Of a stretch of DNA of 64,000 bases, positions 51,203 to 61,601 are shown one piece after another. The DNA is from Citrobacter sp. RHB25-C09 (GTDB lineage Bacteria > Pseudomonadota > Gammaproteobacteria > Enterobacterales > Enterobacteriaceae). The DNA lies in the NCBI RefSeq assembly GCF_013836145.1, contig NZ_CP057483.1, positions 1,860,001-1,924,000 of the forward strand. Direction: 5' to 3'. Positions within the stretch are counted from its first letter, which is position 1. Each line of letters begins with the position of its first letter. A model generated the notes under the pieces. The model searched no databases. It worked only from the letters and a program-made list of their open reading frames with translations, and had not been told where the DNA came from. A program made the position numbers and the translations under genes.

Positions 51203-51325
51203 CAACTTTACGCTTCATCCTGCAAGTTATCTCGGCGTTAGCTGCATTCGCTCACCCCAGTCACGTACTTGTGTACGCTCCTGGGGATTCACTTATTTGC
51301 CGCCTTGATACACCTTGAATGATTT
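51203..51325. repeat. ERIC (IRU) element in the yeaG-yeaH interval
   Basis: Contains GCTCACCCCAGTCAC and CTCCTGGGGATTCACTTATTT, the two classical ERIC primer regions, plus the flanking TGCAAG and GCCGCCTTGATACACCTTG arms. It can fold into a long hairpin within the yeaGH transcript. Confidence 0.85.
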
Positions 51326-51385
51326 TGCGTACAGACGAACTATTGGCCCGGTAAACGGATAACATCTTCCGGGTCATTTATGCTG

Positions 51386-53320
51386 TCATGACGATTTACG
51401 CACACGCAAATACCATTCACACAGTAGGCGAACCTGTTTGCGGGTATAGCCTTTCTCCATCATGCGGTCGACAAAATCATCGTGCTTTTTCTGCTCATCG
51501 GTTGAGGTTTTGGCATTAAACGAAATCACTGGCAGTAACTCTTCGGTATTCGAGAACATCTTCTTCTCAATGACCGTGCGCAGTTTTTCGTAGCTGGTCC
51601 AGTTCGGATTGCGTCCGCTGTTATTCGCTCTGGCACGCAGAACAAAGTTAACGATTTCGTTACGGAAATCTTTTGGATTACTGATCCCCGCCGGTTTTTC
51701 GATTTTCTCCAGCTCCGCGTTCAGCGATTCACGATCGAACAACTGTCCAGTATCCGGATCGCGATACTCCTGATCCTGAATCCAGAAATCCGCATAGGTG
51801 ACATAGCGGTCGAAAATGTTCTGGCCGTATTCCGAATACGATTCGAGGTACGCGGTCTGGATCTCCTTACCAATAAATTCAGCGTATTTCGGAATCAGAT
51901 AGCCTTTCAGAAATTCGAGATAGCGTTCAGACTGTTCCTGTGGGAACTGCTCGCGCTCGATTTGCTGCTCAAGGACATAGAACAGATGAACCGGGTTTGC
52001 CGCCACTTCCACATGATCAAAGTTGAAGACGCGGGAGAGGATCTTAAACGCAAAGCGCGTCGACAGACCGTTCATCCCTTCATCAACCCCTGAATAATCG
52101 CGGTATTCCTGATACGACTTCGCTTTCGGATCGGTGTCTTTCAGGCTCTCGCCGTCATAGACACGCATTTTGGAATAGATGCTCGAGTTTTCCGGGTCTT
52201 TCAGGCGGGAAAGGATCGAGAATCGTGCCAGCGTTTCCAGTGTTCCCGGTGCGCAGGGCGCATGGGTCAACTCGCTGTGGTTCAGCAATTTCTCGTAAAT
52301 TTTGATCTCTTCAGAAATGCGCAGGCAGTAAGGCACCTTCACGATATAAACACGGTCGAGGAAGGCTTCGTTGTTTTTGTTGTTACGGAAGGTCACCCAT
52401 TCTGACTCGTTCGAGTGGGCGAGAATAATTCCGTTAAACGGCAGGGCGGAGATGCCTTCAGTGCCGTTATAGTTCCCTTCCTGAGTTGCCGTCAGCAGCG
52501 GATGGAGCACTTTAATCGGCGCTTTAAACATCTCAACGAATTCCATGATCCCCTGGTTGGCGCGGCACAGCGCTCCGGAATAGCCATAGGCGTCCGGATC
52601 GTTCTGAGCGTGGTGCTCAAGTTTACGGATATCCACTTTCCCCACCAGCGCAGAGATATCCTGGTTGTTCTCATCGCCCGGCTCGGTCTTCGCAATAGCG
52701 ATCTGTTCAAGGATCGACGGCCAGACTTTGACCACGCGGAATTTGGTGATATCGCCACCAAATTCGTGCAGCCGTTTTGCCGCCCAGGGCGACATAATGG
52801 TGCCGAGATAACGGGAGGGGATCCCATACTCTTTTTCGAGAATTTTTGCGTCTTCCTGCGGGTTGAACAGGCACAGTGGATGATCGTTAACCGGGCTGCG
52901 TTCTCCGTTAGCGCTGAGTACGTAAATAGGTACAAGCTGCATGAGTGACTTCAACCGCTCAGCCAGCGACGACTTACCGCCACCGACCGGGCCCAACAGA
53001 TACAGAATTTGTTTTTTCTCTTCAAGTCCCTGAGCGGCATGCTTCAGATAGGAGACAATTTGCTCAATGGCTTCTTCCATGCCGTAGAACTCTTCAAACG
53101 CGGGGTAACGTGCAATGACCCGGTTAGAAAAGAGGCGAGAAAGTCGGGGTTCCTGGGCAGTATCGACCATGACAGGCTCACCAATAGCCATCAATAGACG
53201 CTCTGCCGCATTGGCATAGGCACTGCGATCTTGCCGGCAGGTGGCAAGAAATTCCTGCAGTGTGAACTCTTCGTCCTTGGCAGCTTCATAGCGCTGGCGA
53301 TAGTGATCGAATATATTCAT
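51386..53320 (-). CDS. yeaG: YeaG, PrkA-type serine/threonine protein kinase
   Basis: 644 residues, PrkA family: AAA-like N-terminal domain with Walker A LGPVGGGKSSLAERL (about residues 108-122) and the PrkA C-terminal domain. Matches E. coli YeaG, which supports survival in prolonged nitrogen starvation and is transcribed with yeaH. The long 5' region (53321-54017) is shared with mipA; I looked for but did not find a convincing sigma-54 promoter close to the start. Confidence 0.95.
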   Translation of the reverse strand: MNIFDHYRQRYEAAKDEEFTLQEFLATCRQDRSAYANAAERLLMAIGEPVMVDTAQEPRLSRLFSNRVIARYPAFEEFYGMEEAIEQIVSYLKHAAQGLEEKKQILYLLGPVGGGKSSLAERLKSLMQLVPIYVLSANGERSPVNDHPLCLFNPQEDAKILEKEYGIPSRYLGTIMSPWAAKRLHEFGGDITKFRVVKVWPSILEQIAIAKTEPGDENNQDISALVGKVDIRKLEHHAQNDPDAYGYSGALCRANQGIMEFVEMFKAPIKVLHPLLTATQEGNYNGTEGISALPFNGIILAHSNESEWVTFRNNKNNEAFLDRVYIVKVPYCLRISEEIKIYEKLLNHSELTHAPCAPGTLETLARFSILSRLKDPENSSIYSKMRVYDGESLKDTDPKAKSYQEYRDYSGVDEGMNGLSTRFAFKILSRVFNFDHVEVAANPVHLFYVLEQQIEREQFPQEQSERYLEFLKGYLIPKYAEFIGKEIQTAYLESYSEYGQNIFDRYVTYADFWIQDQEYRDPDTGQLFDRESLNAELEKIEKPAGISNPKDFRNEIVNFVLRARANNSGRNPNWTSYEKLRTVIEKKMFSNTEELLPVISFNAKTSTDEQKKHDDFVDRMMEKGYTRKQVRLLCEWYLRVRKSS

Positions 53321-54017
53321 GGTATGCCGTCCTATTGTAATCTATGGGAACATTTTAGGGACTTGCTCCAAAAGTCACTTTTAGCGTGTACTACATGATT
53401 GATAAAACGCGATTCCGTCCTATTTGTTATGAGCGTGTTTCAATGAATTTACAAGTTTTAGGCGGAAATGTTTGGGCAGATCAATATTCAAAAATAAACG
53501 CTAAGTCAGCATGAAAATCTAAGTATGTTGCTTTTGCGGGTGATTTTATTCGAACTGGAGGGGTTGCGCGTGGGAATATACCAATATCTGACCTGACTCA
53601 AATCTTGGTAAATTTTTACAGGCAGAGAAAGCGCTTCCGCAACTCGATGGTCACGGAAGAATGACGCTTATAATGTACCCGTACTCAACAATTTCTGATG
53701 TAACTTTTTCCAGACTTCAATGTAGGAGTCGGTCATTTTACCTGGCGTAAACTACGGTCGATTAGCGCGCAGTTGGAAAGTAATGCCTCCAACCCAATAA
53801 TGCCAAAGTTTCCTGAATGCTCGGGAAAACGACGATATTAACGCTTTTATTTTTGTAAAATTCTTAATGGCAATCAGAGTTATCCCGCCGACCGCGCGAT
53901 CGTACCGTTTTTATACAGTGATAGCGTGGATGCAACCTGGATTTGTAAAAAAGTTGGGTTGTAACCGGATGACGGTTACACTTTTGCCGTTAAACATTTG
54001 AAAAGGAATTATGGATT
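53321..54017. other. Long intergenic region between yeaG and mipA
   Basis: About 700 bases with no gene. It must carry the divergent promoters for yeaGH and mipA. The interval is AT-rich in parts. No operator could be assigned with confidence. Confidence 0.5.
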
Positions 54018-54764
54018 GTGACCAAACTCAAACTTCTGACACTTGGCGTCTTTATCGCAACGACAGCTTCTGTCGCTCACGCTGAAAGCAACCTGACACT
54101 GGGCGCAGGTGTGGGTGTGGTTGAACACCCATATAAAGACTATGACACCGACGTTTATCCCGTTCCGGTGGTGACCTACGAGAGCGACAGCTTCTGGTTC
54201 CGCGGTCTGGGCGGCGGCTACTATCTTTGGAATGACACTGCGGATAAGCTGTCGATCACCGCGTACTGGTCCCCGCTGTATTTCAAACCGGGCGACAGCG
54301 ACGATGCTCAATTGCGCCGTCTGGACAAACGTAAGAGCACCGTGATGGCGGGCCTGACTTACGTTCACAATACGGATTACGGTTTTCTGCGCACAACGCT
54401 GGCGGGTGATACGCTGGATAACAGCAATGGGATTATCTGGGATCTGGCGTGGCTGTATCGCTACACCAACGGTGGTCTGACGTTAACGCCGGGCGTGGGT
54501 GTGGAATGGAACAGTGAAAACCAGAACGAGTACTACTATGGCGTTTCACGTAAGGAATCGGCACAGAGCGGTCTGCGCGGCTATAACCCGAACGATAGCT
54601 GGAGTCCATACCTTGAGTTGACGGCCAACTATAACTTCCTCGGGGACTGGAGCGTTTACGGTACGGCGCGTTACAGCCGTCTGTCGGATGAAATTACCGA
54701 CAGCCCGATGGTGGACAAATCCTGGACGGGCCTGATTTCCACCGGGATCACCTACAAATTCTGA
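54018..54764 (+). CDS. mipA: MipA, outer-membrane MltA-interacting scaffolding protein
   Basis: A 248-residue outer-membrane beta-barrel protein with signal peptide (cleavage after SVAHA, residue 22). E. coli MipA links the lytic transglycosylase MltA and PBP1B. Matches E. coli from the conserved LGAGVGVVEHPYKDYDTDVY to the terminal aromatic Phe of GITYKF, typical of barrel proteins. Start codon is GTG at 54018; AAAAGGAA is 9 bases further up. Confidence 0.95.
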   Translation: MTKLKLLTLGVFIATTASVAHAESNLTLGAGVGVVEHPYKDYDTDVYPVPVVTYESDSFWFRGLGGGYYLWNDTADKLSITAYWSPLYFKPGDSDDAQLRRLDKRKSTVMAGLTYVHNTDYGFLRTTLAGDTLDNSNGIIWDLAWLYRYTNGGLTLTPGVGVEWNSENQNEYYYGVSRKESAQSGLRGYNPNDSWSPYLELTANYNFLGDWSVYGTARYSRLSDEITDSPMVDKSWTGLISTGITYKF

Positions 54765-54796
54765 TTGTGCATCTTCACAGTACAATTTATGCATCA

Positions 54797-54826
54797 AAAC
54801 AGGGCCTTTGGGCCCTGTTTTCTTTT
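54797..54826 (+). terminator. Rho-independent terminator of mipA
   Basis: AAAACAGGGCC and GGCCCTGTTTT form a perfect stem with a TTTG loop, followed by CTTTT. Confidence 0.9.
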
Positions 54827-54854
54827 ACGGTAGTGCGTAACGTTGGAGGACAGG

Positions 54855-55709
54855 ATGACAGATAAACAGATTGTCTTTTCGGGACAGGTCGCGGTTCCCG
54901 CTATTGGACAGGGAACCTGGTATATGGGCGAGCGTGCGAGTCACCGCAAGGCGGAAGTGTCCGCACTGCGTGCCGGGGTGGATCAGGGGCTAACACTTAT
55001 CGATACCGCGGAAATGTACGCCGAGGGTGGTGCGGAAGAGGTGGTTGGTGAAGCGCTGGTGGGCTTGCGTGACCGCGTTTTTCTGGTCTCAAAGGTCTAT
55101 CCGTGGAATGCGGGCGGGCAAAAGGCTATCTCCGCCTGTGAGGCGAGCCTGCGGCGTCTGAATACCGATTATCTGGATCTCTACTTATTACACTGGTCAG
55201 GCAATTATTCGTATACGGAAACCGTGGAGGCGATGGAGAAACTGATCGCCCAGGGTAAAATCCGCCGCTGGGGGGTGTCTAACCTCGATTATGACGACAT
55301 GCAGGCGCTGTGGCAGGTTGCGGGCGGCAGGCAGTGCGCGACAAATCAGGTACTTTATCATCTGGCGTCGCGCGGTATTGAATATGACCTGCTGCCGTGG
55401 TGTCAGCAACACCAGCTCCCCGTAATGGCCTACAGTCCCCTGGCGCAGGCCGGGCGGCTACGCAGCGGTTTGCTCAACTATCCTGTCGTCAATGAGATTG
55501 CTCACGCACACAGGGCCAGCGCGGCGCAAATTTTGCTGGCGTGGGTAATCAGTCATCAGGGCGTAATGGCCATTCCGAAAGCGGCAAGCATCGCGCATGT
55601 ACAGGAAAATGCGGCGGCGCTGACAGTGACACTTGCAGCCGATGAAATTGCCGCATTAGAAAAAGCGTATCCAGCGCCAAAAGGTAAAACGGCGCTGGAT
55701 ATGGTGTGA
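54855..55709 (+). CDS. yeaE: YeaE, aldo/keto reductase (methylglyoxal reductase)
   Basis: A 284-residue AKR with the catalytic Asp-Tyr in IDTAEMYAEGGAEE, the Lys in VFLVSKVYPWN and His in LHWSG. Matches E. coli YeaE, an NADPH-dependent methylglyoxal reductase. The start at 54855 follows GGAGG by 7 bases. Confidence 0.95.
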   Translation: MTDKQIVFSGQVAVPAIGQGTWYMGERASHRKAEVSALRAGVDQGLTLIDTAEMYAEGGAEEVVGEALVGLRDRVFLVSKVYPWNAGGQKAISACEASLRRLNTDYLDLYLLHWSGNYSYTETVEAMEKLIAQGKIRRWGVSNLDYDDMQALWQVAGGRQCATNQVLYHLASRGIEYDLLPWCQQHQLPVMAYSPLAQAGRLRSGLLNYPVVNEIAHAHRASAAQILLAWVISHQGVMAIPKAASIAHVQENAAALTVTLAADEIAALEKAYPAPKGKTALDMV

Positions 55710-55730
55710 AAATTCTCGTCGTTTTCGTAG

Positions 55731-55799
55731 GCCTGATAAGGCGCAAGCCGCTATCAGGGCATGTTTGCCGGATGGCGATGCGAACGCATCTTATCCGGC
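55731..55799. repeat. REP/BIME pair
   Basis: Two REP units: GCCTGATAAGGCGCAAGCC (from 55731) and GCCGGATGGCGATGCGAACG...TTATCCGGC (55767-55799), between convergent yeaE and yeaD. Confidence 0.85.
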
Positions 55800-55809
55800 C
55801 AACAAAACA

Positions 55810-56694
55810 TTAGCGCTTCGCTACGCGAATGGTTTGCGCAAGGCGAGAAGGTTGCGCGGCGGTGGTTTTTTGCGGTTCAGTCGCGTAAGCCGTTTCGACG
55901 CACACAAACGTCTTATAGCCATCATCCGGCATGTCACCCATGCTAACAGAGAGCGCTGGACCTGGGTTCCAGCCCACGACGTTGAGATGATAATGGTGTT
56001 CAACATCGATATCACGGTTCAACGCAGCATCATGAATAACGCTGTGCGTTTCAGGGTTCAGGTACAGGCGGTCGGTTCGATCCGGGAATGCCTGGATGCC
56101 GTCTGCCAGGACATCTTCTTTGGCATCGTTCACTTTATCAATGAAGCGTTCGCCCAGTCCGCTGACTTTCACCGCCGCAATATCACCGACGTTAAAGTAA
56201 GTGTGCAGGGCAGAGGTCGTTTCAAAATCACCGTGTGCTTCCAGTTCGATTTCACAGGTTTTGCCAATCTTAAAGTGGGCAAGCAGGGTGAACTCGTGCG
56301 GCCAGTATTTACGCGTGGCCTCACTGCTTTGCAGTTCAAACGTCAAAGCGACGCCGTTGTCGTCACCGCTTTGCGCTTTCAGTGACCACGGCAAATTACG
56401 GGCAAAACCGTGGGAGGGCAGACCCTGCTGCGCCGCCGGGCCGAACCACGGCCAGCAGACGGGAACGCCTCCGCGCAGCGCCACGCCATTTTTAAACGGG
56501 GTATTATTACTCAACCACAGGACTTCAGCTTCTCCGGCGGGTTTCCAGGAGAGCAGGTGCGCGCCCTGTAAGGCGAAAGAGGCTTTGACCTGAGGGTGGT
56601 CGACGACGATCAGTTCCAGCTCATCAAGCTGGCGACGGGAGATAGCAGGGGTAATATGTTCGATTACCGGAAGTGCAAAAATTTTATTAATCAT
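55810..56694 (-). CDS. yeaD: YeaD, D-hexose-6-phosphate mutarotase
   Basis: A 294-residue galactose-mutarotase-like beta-sandwich protein matching E. coli YeaD (HLLSWKPAGEAEVLWLS; GGVPVCWPWFG; HTYFNVGD). It interconverts anomers of hexose-6-phosphates. The start at 56694 (MINKIFALPVIE) agrees with E. coli; an upstream extension enters the ERIC repeat. Confidence 0.93.
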   Translation of the reverse strand: MINKIFALPVIEHITPAISRRQLDELELIVVDHPQVKASFALQGAHLLSWKPAGEAEVLWLSNNTPFKNGVALRGGVPVCWPWFGPAAQQGLPSHGFARNLPWSLKAQSGDDNGVALTFELQSSEATRKYWPHEFTLLAHFKIGKTCEIELEAHGDFETTSALHTYFNVGDIAAVKVSGLGERFIDKVNDAKEDVLADGIQAFPDRTDRLYLNPETHSVIHDAALNRDIDVEHHYHLNVVGWNPGPALSVSMGDMPDDGYKTFVCVETAYATEPQKTTAAQPSRLAQTIRVAKR

Positions 56695-56711
56695 TACGCA
56701 TTCCTTTTTAA

Positions 56712-56833
56712 CCCTAAATAATTCGGGTTGCAGGACGGCGGCAAGTGAACGAACCCCGATGAGCTTACTATAGTAAGTGATTCGGGTGAGAGAGCGTAGC
56801 CAACACACCTGCAACTCGAAGTATGACGGGTAT
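56712..56833. repeat. ERIC (IRU) element between gapA and yeaD
   Basis: Contains GAACCCCGATGAGCTTACT, the central TAGTAAGTGATTCGGGTGAG and the right arm CAACTCGAAGTATGACGGGT, all diagnostic of ERIC. It lies just upstream of yeaD and downstream of gapA. Confidence 0.9.
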
Positions 56834-56841
56834 CTTCAGGC

Positions 56842-56870
56842 AAAAAAAAGAGCGACCATAGTCGCTCTTA
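56842..56870 (-). terminator. Rho-independent terminator of gapA
   Basis: On the minus strand AAGAGCGAC-TATG-GTCGCTCTT is followed by a run of T. Confidence 0.9.
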
Positions 56871-56892
56871 CAGATTACTGTCTCATCTCAAC

Positions 56893-57888
<996 letters not shown>

Positions 57889-58230
57889 ATATTCCACCAG
57901 CTATTTGTTAGTGAATAAAAGGTTGCCTGTAAAATTACAAAAACCTTACGCAGCGTCAAGCGGAATCGTGTCAATCATTGCGACAAATCAATCCTCAGCA
58001 CAAGCTTTAGACAGCTGACTCGCCTCACTCTTCCATTGGGCTTGAAACCACATGGGGGCGGCGACCCGAATTTTAAAGTGCAACTGAGATAAAAATGTGA
58101 TTTTGGTCACGATTCACGCGCTGCAATTTCTCAACACTCAAGTTTAGAACAAAAGTTCATACTGAGGTGTTAATGTTTTGTTAGAATCGGTCACGCAATG
58201 TGAGTGTTCTAAAAGCGAGATGTGAGCAAA
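57889..58230. promoter_or_regulatory. Divergent gapA/msrB promoter region
   Basis: About 340 bases between the divergent starts. E. coli gapA has several promoters here, including heat-shock and CRP-responsive ones; I did not assign individual elements. Confidence 0.5.
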
Positions 58231-58644
58231 ATGGCGAATAAACCTTCTGCTGAAGATCTGAAAAAAAATCTTACCGAAATGCAGTTTTATGTGACCCAAA
58301 ATCACGGCACGGAACCGCCATTTACCGGCCAGTTGCTGCATAACAAGCGAGATGGTGTGTACCACTGCCTGATCTGCGACGCGCCGCTGTTTAACGCCCA
58401 AACGAAATACGACTCCGGCTGCGGCTGGCCGAGCTTCTACGAGCCTGTCAGCGAGGAGTCGATCCGCTACCTGAAAGACTTTTCGCATGGTATGCAGCGG
58501 ATCGAAATTCGCTGCGGCAACTGTGATGCTCATCTGGGGCACGTCTTCCCGGATGGTCCGCAACCTACGGGTGAGCGCTACTGCGTCAATTCAGCATCAT
58601 TAAGCTTTACCGACGATGAAAGCGGCGAAAGAACGAAAGGTTGA
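58231..58644 (+). CDS. msrB: Peptide methionine-(R)-S-oxide reductase MsrB
   Basis: 137 residues, same as E. coli. Two zinc CxxC motifs (CLICDAP and CGNCDAHLGH), substrate-binding SGCGWPSFYEPV and the resolving/catalytic Cys in RYCVNSASL. It repairs oxidised methionine in the cytoplasm. Start 58231 chosen by homology; a GTG three codons earlier is less likely. Confidence 0.95.
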   Translation: MANKPSAEDLKKNLTEMQFYVTQNHGTEPPFTGQLLHNKRDGVYHCLICDAPLFNAQTKYDSGCGWPSFYEPVSEESIRYLKDFSHGMQRIEIRCGNCDAHLGHVFPDGPQPTGERYCVNSASLSFTDDESGERTKG

Positions 58645-58685
58645 AAAAACGATTCAGCAAATTATTCCAAAGGAGCGGACTCATC

Positions 58686-58961
58686 ATGAATTTTGATGAA
58701 ATTATTAACAACATGACGCCGGAAGTGTATCAGCGTTTGTCAACGGCGGTTGAGTTGGGAAAATGGCCGGATGGCGTGGCGCTAACGGCGGAGCAAAAAG
58801 AGAACAGTATGCAACTGGTTATGTTGTGGCAGGCCCGCAATAACCACGACGCGCAGCATATGACCATCGATACTAACGGTCAGATGGTAATGAAAAGCAA
58901 GCAGCAACTGAAAGAAGATTTCGGCATTGTACCGAAACCGATAGCGACGTTTAAATCCTGA
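58686..58961 (+). CDS. yeaC: YeaC, DUF1315 family protein
   Basis: A 91-residue protein matching E. coli YeaC (MTPEVYQRLSTAVELGKWPDGVAL; MTIDTNGQMVMKSKQQLKEDFGI). Function unknown. It follows msrB closely, as in E. coli. Start after GGAGCGGACTCATC. Confidence 0.95.
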   Translation: MNFDEIINNMTPEVYQRLSTAVELGKWPDGVALTAEQKENSMQLVMLWQARNNHDAQHMTIDTNGQMVMKSKQQLKEDFGIVPKPIATFKS

Positions 58962-59012
58962 ATTGTGCCGCACGCCCGGTCCGCGTAAACCCGCCGGGCG
59001 TGGAAGGTGTGA

Positions 59013-59357
59013 CTATTTTTTATTCATCATCGCCTTCAGATCGGCAAACGGATTGTATTTTGCCTCGCCGACGCTCTTCTGCGCATCTTCCCCCGCCACC
59101 ACGGTGGAACCATACTGATCGGCCTCCGTGTATTTGGAGTGCTCGTGATCGTGGCAGTACAGGCACAGCATCTCCCAGTTGCTTCCGTCTTCCGGATTGT
59201 TCGAATGATCGTGGTCGATATGATGCACCGTTAATTCTCGCAGATTAGAATAGACAAACTCACGAGAACAGCGCCCACAGACCCAGGGGAAAAGTTTCAG
59301 CGCTTTTTCACGGTAACCGACTTCCAGACGGGCGTAGTTTTTGGGGATAAAAGCCAT
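59013..59357 (-). CDS. yajD: YajD, HNH-family nuclease-like protein
   Basis: A 114-residue HNH protein: CxxC in WVCGRCSREF, HHIDHDHSNNP and LCLYCHDHEHSK form the HNH/zinc site. Matches E. coli YajD closely, but in E. coli that gene lies far away (near tsx), so its position beside yeaC is a relocation. Target DNA and role unknown. Confidence 0.9.
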   Translation of the reverse strand: MAFIPKNYARLEVGYREKALKLFPWVCGRCSREFVYSNLRELTVHHIDHDHSNNPEDGSNWEMLCLYCHDHEHSKYTEADQYGSTVVAGEDAQKSVGEAKYNPFADLKAMMNKK

Positions 59358-59493
59358 AAAGCCTCATGCCTTCAGGAGAAAATGAAAAGCTGCGCCAGCG
59401 TTGTCGCAGCGGATGGGACTATCATAACCGATTGTGAAGCGCGGGGCACCGTGACGTTACGCCCCATGCGGTAACATGGGGCGAGAGTGGGGA

Positions 59494-60747
59494 TTAGTGT
59501 TTAATACCGAGCGAATCCGCCAGCTGTTTGGCGAGCTGGTTGTCATCATCCGCGCCGTACTCCCAGAACATGGCGCCAGCCAGCCCCCGTTTCTTAATGT
59601 AGTCCGCTTTGATCGCCACCGAGCGCGGGTTTTCATAAGAGAGCGCAAACAGGGACTTACCGTCTGCTGACTGAACCGACAGCCACGGTACTTTAGCCTG
59701 ATCGTCCCAGTGTTCGGTAAAGCGTTTCTGCGGATCGTTGAGGAACGTTTTAACAATGTCGTTGTATTTCACATAGGTATCTTTTTTCAGGTCTATCCCC
59801 AGAGATTTAAACAGACTCACTTCCTGTTCACCAAAGTAGGGCTGGGTGACCGGGTTTTTCTGCGCATCTGGCTTACTCCAGTCGATACCCGGCTCAACAG
59901 AGCGCTTAGGTACCCGGCCATAGAAGCCAATGCCCAGATTCATCTGCTGAGGTTTAAGGCCGGCAGAAAGGTAGTTATTCACCACAAAATCGACGCTGTA
60001 CTTATCGGCTGCGGCGACGGTCGGCCAGGCTTTAGAGTCATAAAGGTTAGCGTTGAAATACTGCGTACCGTAGGCCATGTCGTACGTCATCAGGTTGATG
60101 TAATCCAGCAACGGCGCAATGGCTTTAACATCCACCCAACTTTTCGGGCTTTCGGCATTTGCCCCGACGGCAATGGTCACCAGTTTTTTGTTGCCAAACG
60201 CCTGGCGTAGTTCTTTCAGCAGCAGCGTGAAGTTATCGCGGTCGGCAGGCTGACTGGCAACCAGTCCCCAGGCACCGTTAACCGGATATTCCCAGTCCAG
60301 GTCGATACCGTCCAGATCGTATTTTGCGACAATCGCCTGAGCGGACTGGATAAACACGGCTCGCGTTTCAGGTGTTGCTGCCGCACCGGAGAAGCCGCGT
60401 GCGCCCCAGCCGCCAACAGACAGCAGGACTTTAAGATTTGGGTTTTGTTTGCGCAGGACGGGAAGAAGAGCGAGATCGGATTGCACCTTCGGCGACAGCC
60501 AAATCTGGTGCAGTTTTGCCGGGTCCTTCAGCGCGTCGTTTGTCTCATCTTTTTCATCGTTGTAAATCAGCCCAAATGAATAGTTCAGGTGGGTTATCTG
60601 ACGAACGTCGAGTTTGTTGATATCGCCGCCTGGCCCGGCAGTGACATCACCGCCCCCGTTAAAATAACCGACGGACATCATTGAGCTGGCGGAAGCCACA
60701 GAAGCGCAGAGCAGGGGTAAAGCTGCCAGTAAAGGCAAAAGTTTCAT
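59494..60747 (-). CDS. Secreted family 18 chitinase
   Basis: 417 residues. Signal peptide at residues 1-20 (cleavage after SVASA). The GH18 catalytic motif DGIDLDWEYP (D-x-x-D-x-D-x-E) is intact, with LKVLLSVGGWGARGF upstream and MTYDMAYG downstream. It would hydrolyse chitin or chito-oligosaccharides outside the cytoplasm. AGAGGATCCGCT precedes the ATG. E. coli K-12 has no orthologue between yeaC and pncA. Confidence 0.93.
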   Translation of the reverse strand: MKLLPLLAALPLLCASVASASSMMSVGYFNGGGDVTAGPGGDINKLDVRQITHLNYSFGLIYNDEKDETNDALKDPAKLHQIWLSPKVQSDLALLPVLRKQNPNLKVLLSVGGWGARGFSGAAATPETRAVFIQSAQAIVAKYDLDGIDLDWEYPVNGAWGLVASQPADRDNFTLLLKELRQAFGNKKLVTIAVGANAESPKSWVDVKAIAPLLDYINLMTYDMAYGTQYFNANLYDSKAWPTVAAADKYSVDFVVNNYLSAGLKPQQMNLGIGFYGRVPKRSVEPGIDWSKPDAQKNPVTQPYFGEQEVSLFKSLGIDLKKDTYVKYNDIVKTFLNDPQKRFTEHWDDQAKVPWLSVQSADGKSLFALSYENPRSVAIKADYIKKRGLAGAMFWEYGADDDNQLAKQLADSLGIKH

Positions 60748-60893
60748 AGCGGATCCTCTTTGACATTAAAAAAAGTAAACACGCCACGGAAATGGCGTGG
60801 CGAAAAAACAACCATCAAAGAGTAGCATTGGTAAGCGGTTGCCGCTGCGATAAAGTTCACTTTATGTGACTAAGCGCAAACGAGATTTTACCT

Positions 60894-60924
60894 GCCGGAT
60901 GGCGGCGCAAGCGCCTTATCCGGC
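60894..60924. repeat. REP palindromic element
   Basis: GCCGGATGGCGGCGCAAGCG...TTATCCGGC, downstream of pncA. Confidence 0.8.
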
Positions 60925-60949
60925 CTGCATGGTGAACCGGATGGCGGTA

Positions 60950-61591
60950 CTACGGCTGCGTCTCTTCCCAGTCAGCCAGCGTGTACAGCGTTGCACCCGC
61001 AGCCGCCATGTCCATAAACGCCTGAGCACTATCCTGCGGTTCAATATTCACGCCGCGACAGCCGTCGGTAATGACGCTCACGGAATATCCCAACTGGAGG
61101 GCATCAAGCACCGTGAACTTCACGCAGTAGTCTGTCGCCAGCCCCATGATGATGAGCTCAGTGATGCTATGCGTGCGTAGCCAGTCGTCGAGGTTGGTTT
61201 TCTGCCGCCGTCCGTTATCAAAAAAGGCGCTATAGCTATCCACCAAAGGATTCTCGCCTTTGTGGAAAGTTGCCGCCAGCGCCTTTTGATTGAGCAACGG
61301 ATGCAGCGCAGCGCCCTCGCTATGTTGTACGCAGTGCTCGGGCCAGAACGTTTGCGGCAGGCCGTCAAGCTGCCCCTGAGTGTAAGGCTCAACCTGATGC
61401 TGACGGGCAAAGCTGCCGTGGTTAGCCGGATGCCAGTCCTGGCTGGCGATCGCCACGTCCCCACGTGACTGGCACCAGGTTATCAGCCGGTTAGCGATAT
61501 CCACCGTACTGTCGCCCTCAGGGACGGCCAGAGCGCCACCGGCGCAGAAATCATTTTGTAAATCGACCAGCAAGAGCGCGCGATTTGCCAT
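60950..61591 (-). CDS. pncA: Nicotinamidase PncA
   Basis: 213 residues, as in E. coli. Catalytic Asp in LLLVDLQNDFC, metal ligands in SQDWHPANHGSF, Lys in FHKGENP and nucleophile Cys in GLATDYCVKFT. It converts nicotinamide to nicotinate in NAD salvage. The start at 61591 matches the family. It follows ansA after 10 bases, forming the ansA-pncA operon. Confidence 0.95.
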   Translation of the reverse strand: MANRALLLVDLQNDFCAGGALAVPEGDSTVDIANRLITWCQSRGDVAIASQDWHPANHGSFARQHQVEPYTQGQLDGLPQTFWPEHCVQHSEGAALHPLLNQKALAATFHKGENPLVDSYSAFFDNGRRQKTNLDDWLRTHSITELIIMGLATDYCVKFTVLDALQLGYSVSVITDGCRGVNIEPQDSAQAFMDMAAAGATLYTLADWEETQP

Positions 61592-61601
61592 GTAAAACTC
61601 C

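Noticed and set aside
53321..53420. Sigma-54 promoter for yeaG
   Set aside because: No GG-N10-GC pair with a convincing consensus close to the start on the minus strand.
59710..60210. Plus-strand frame opposite the chitinase
   Set aside because: Antisense to a clear GH18 gene; no independent evidence.
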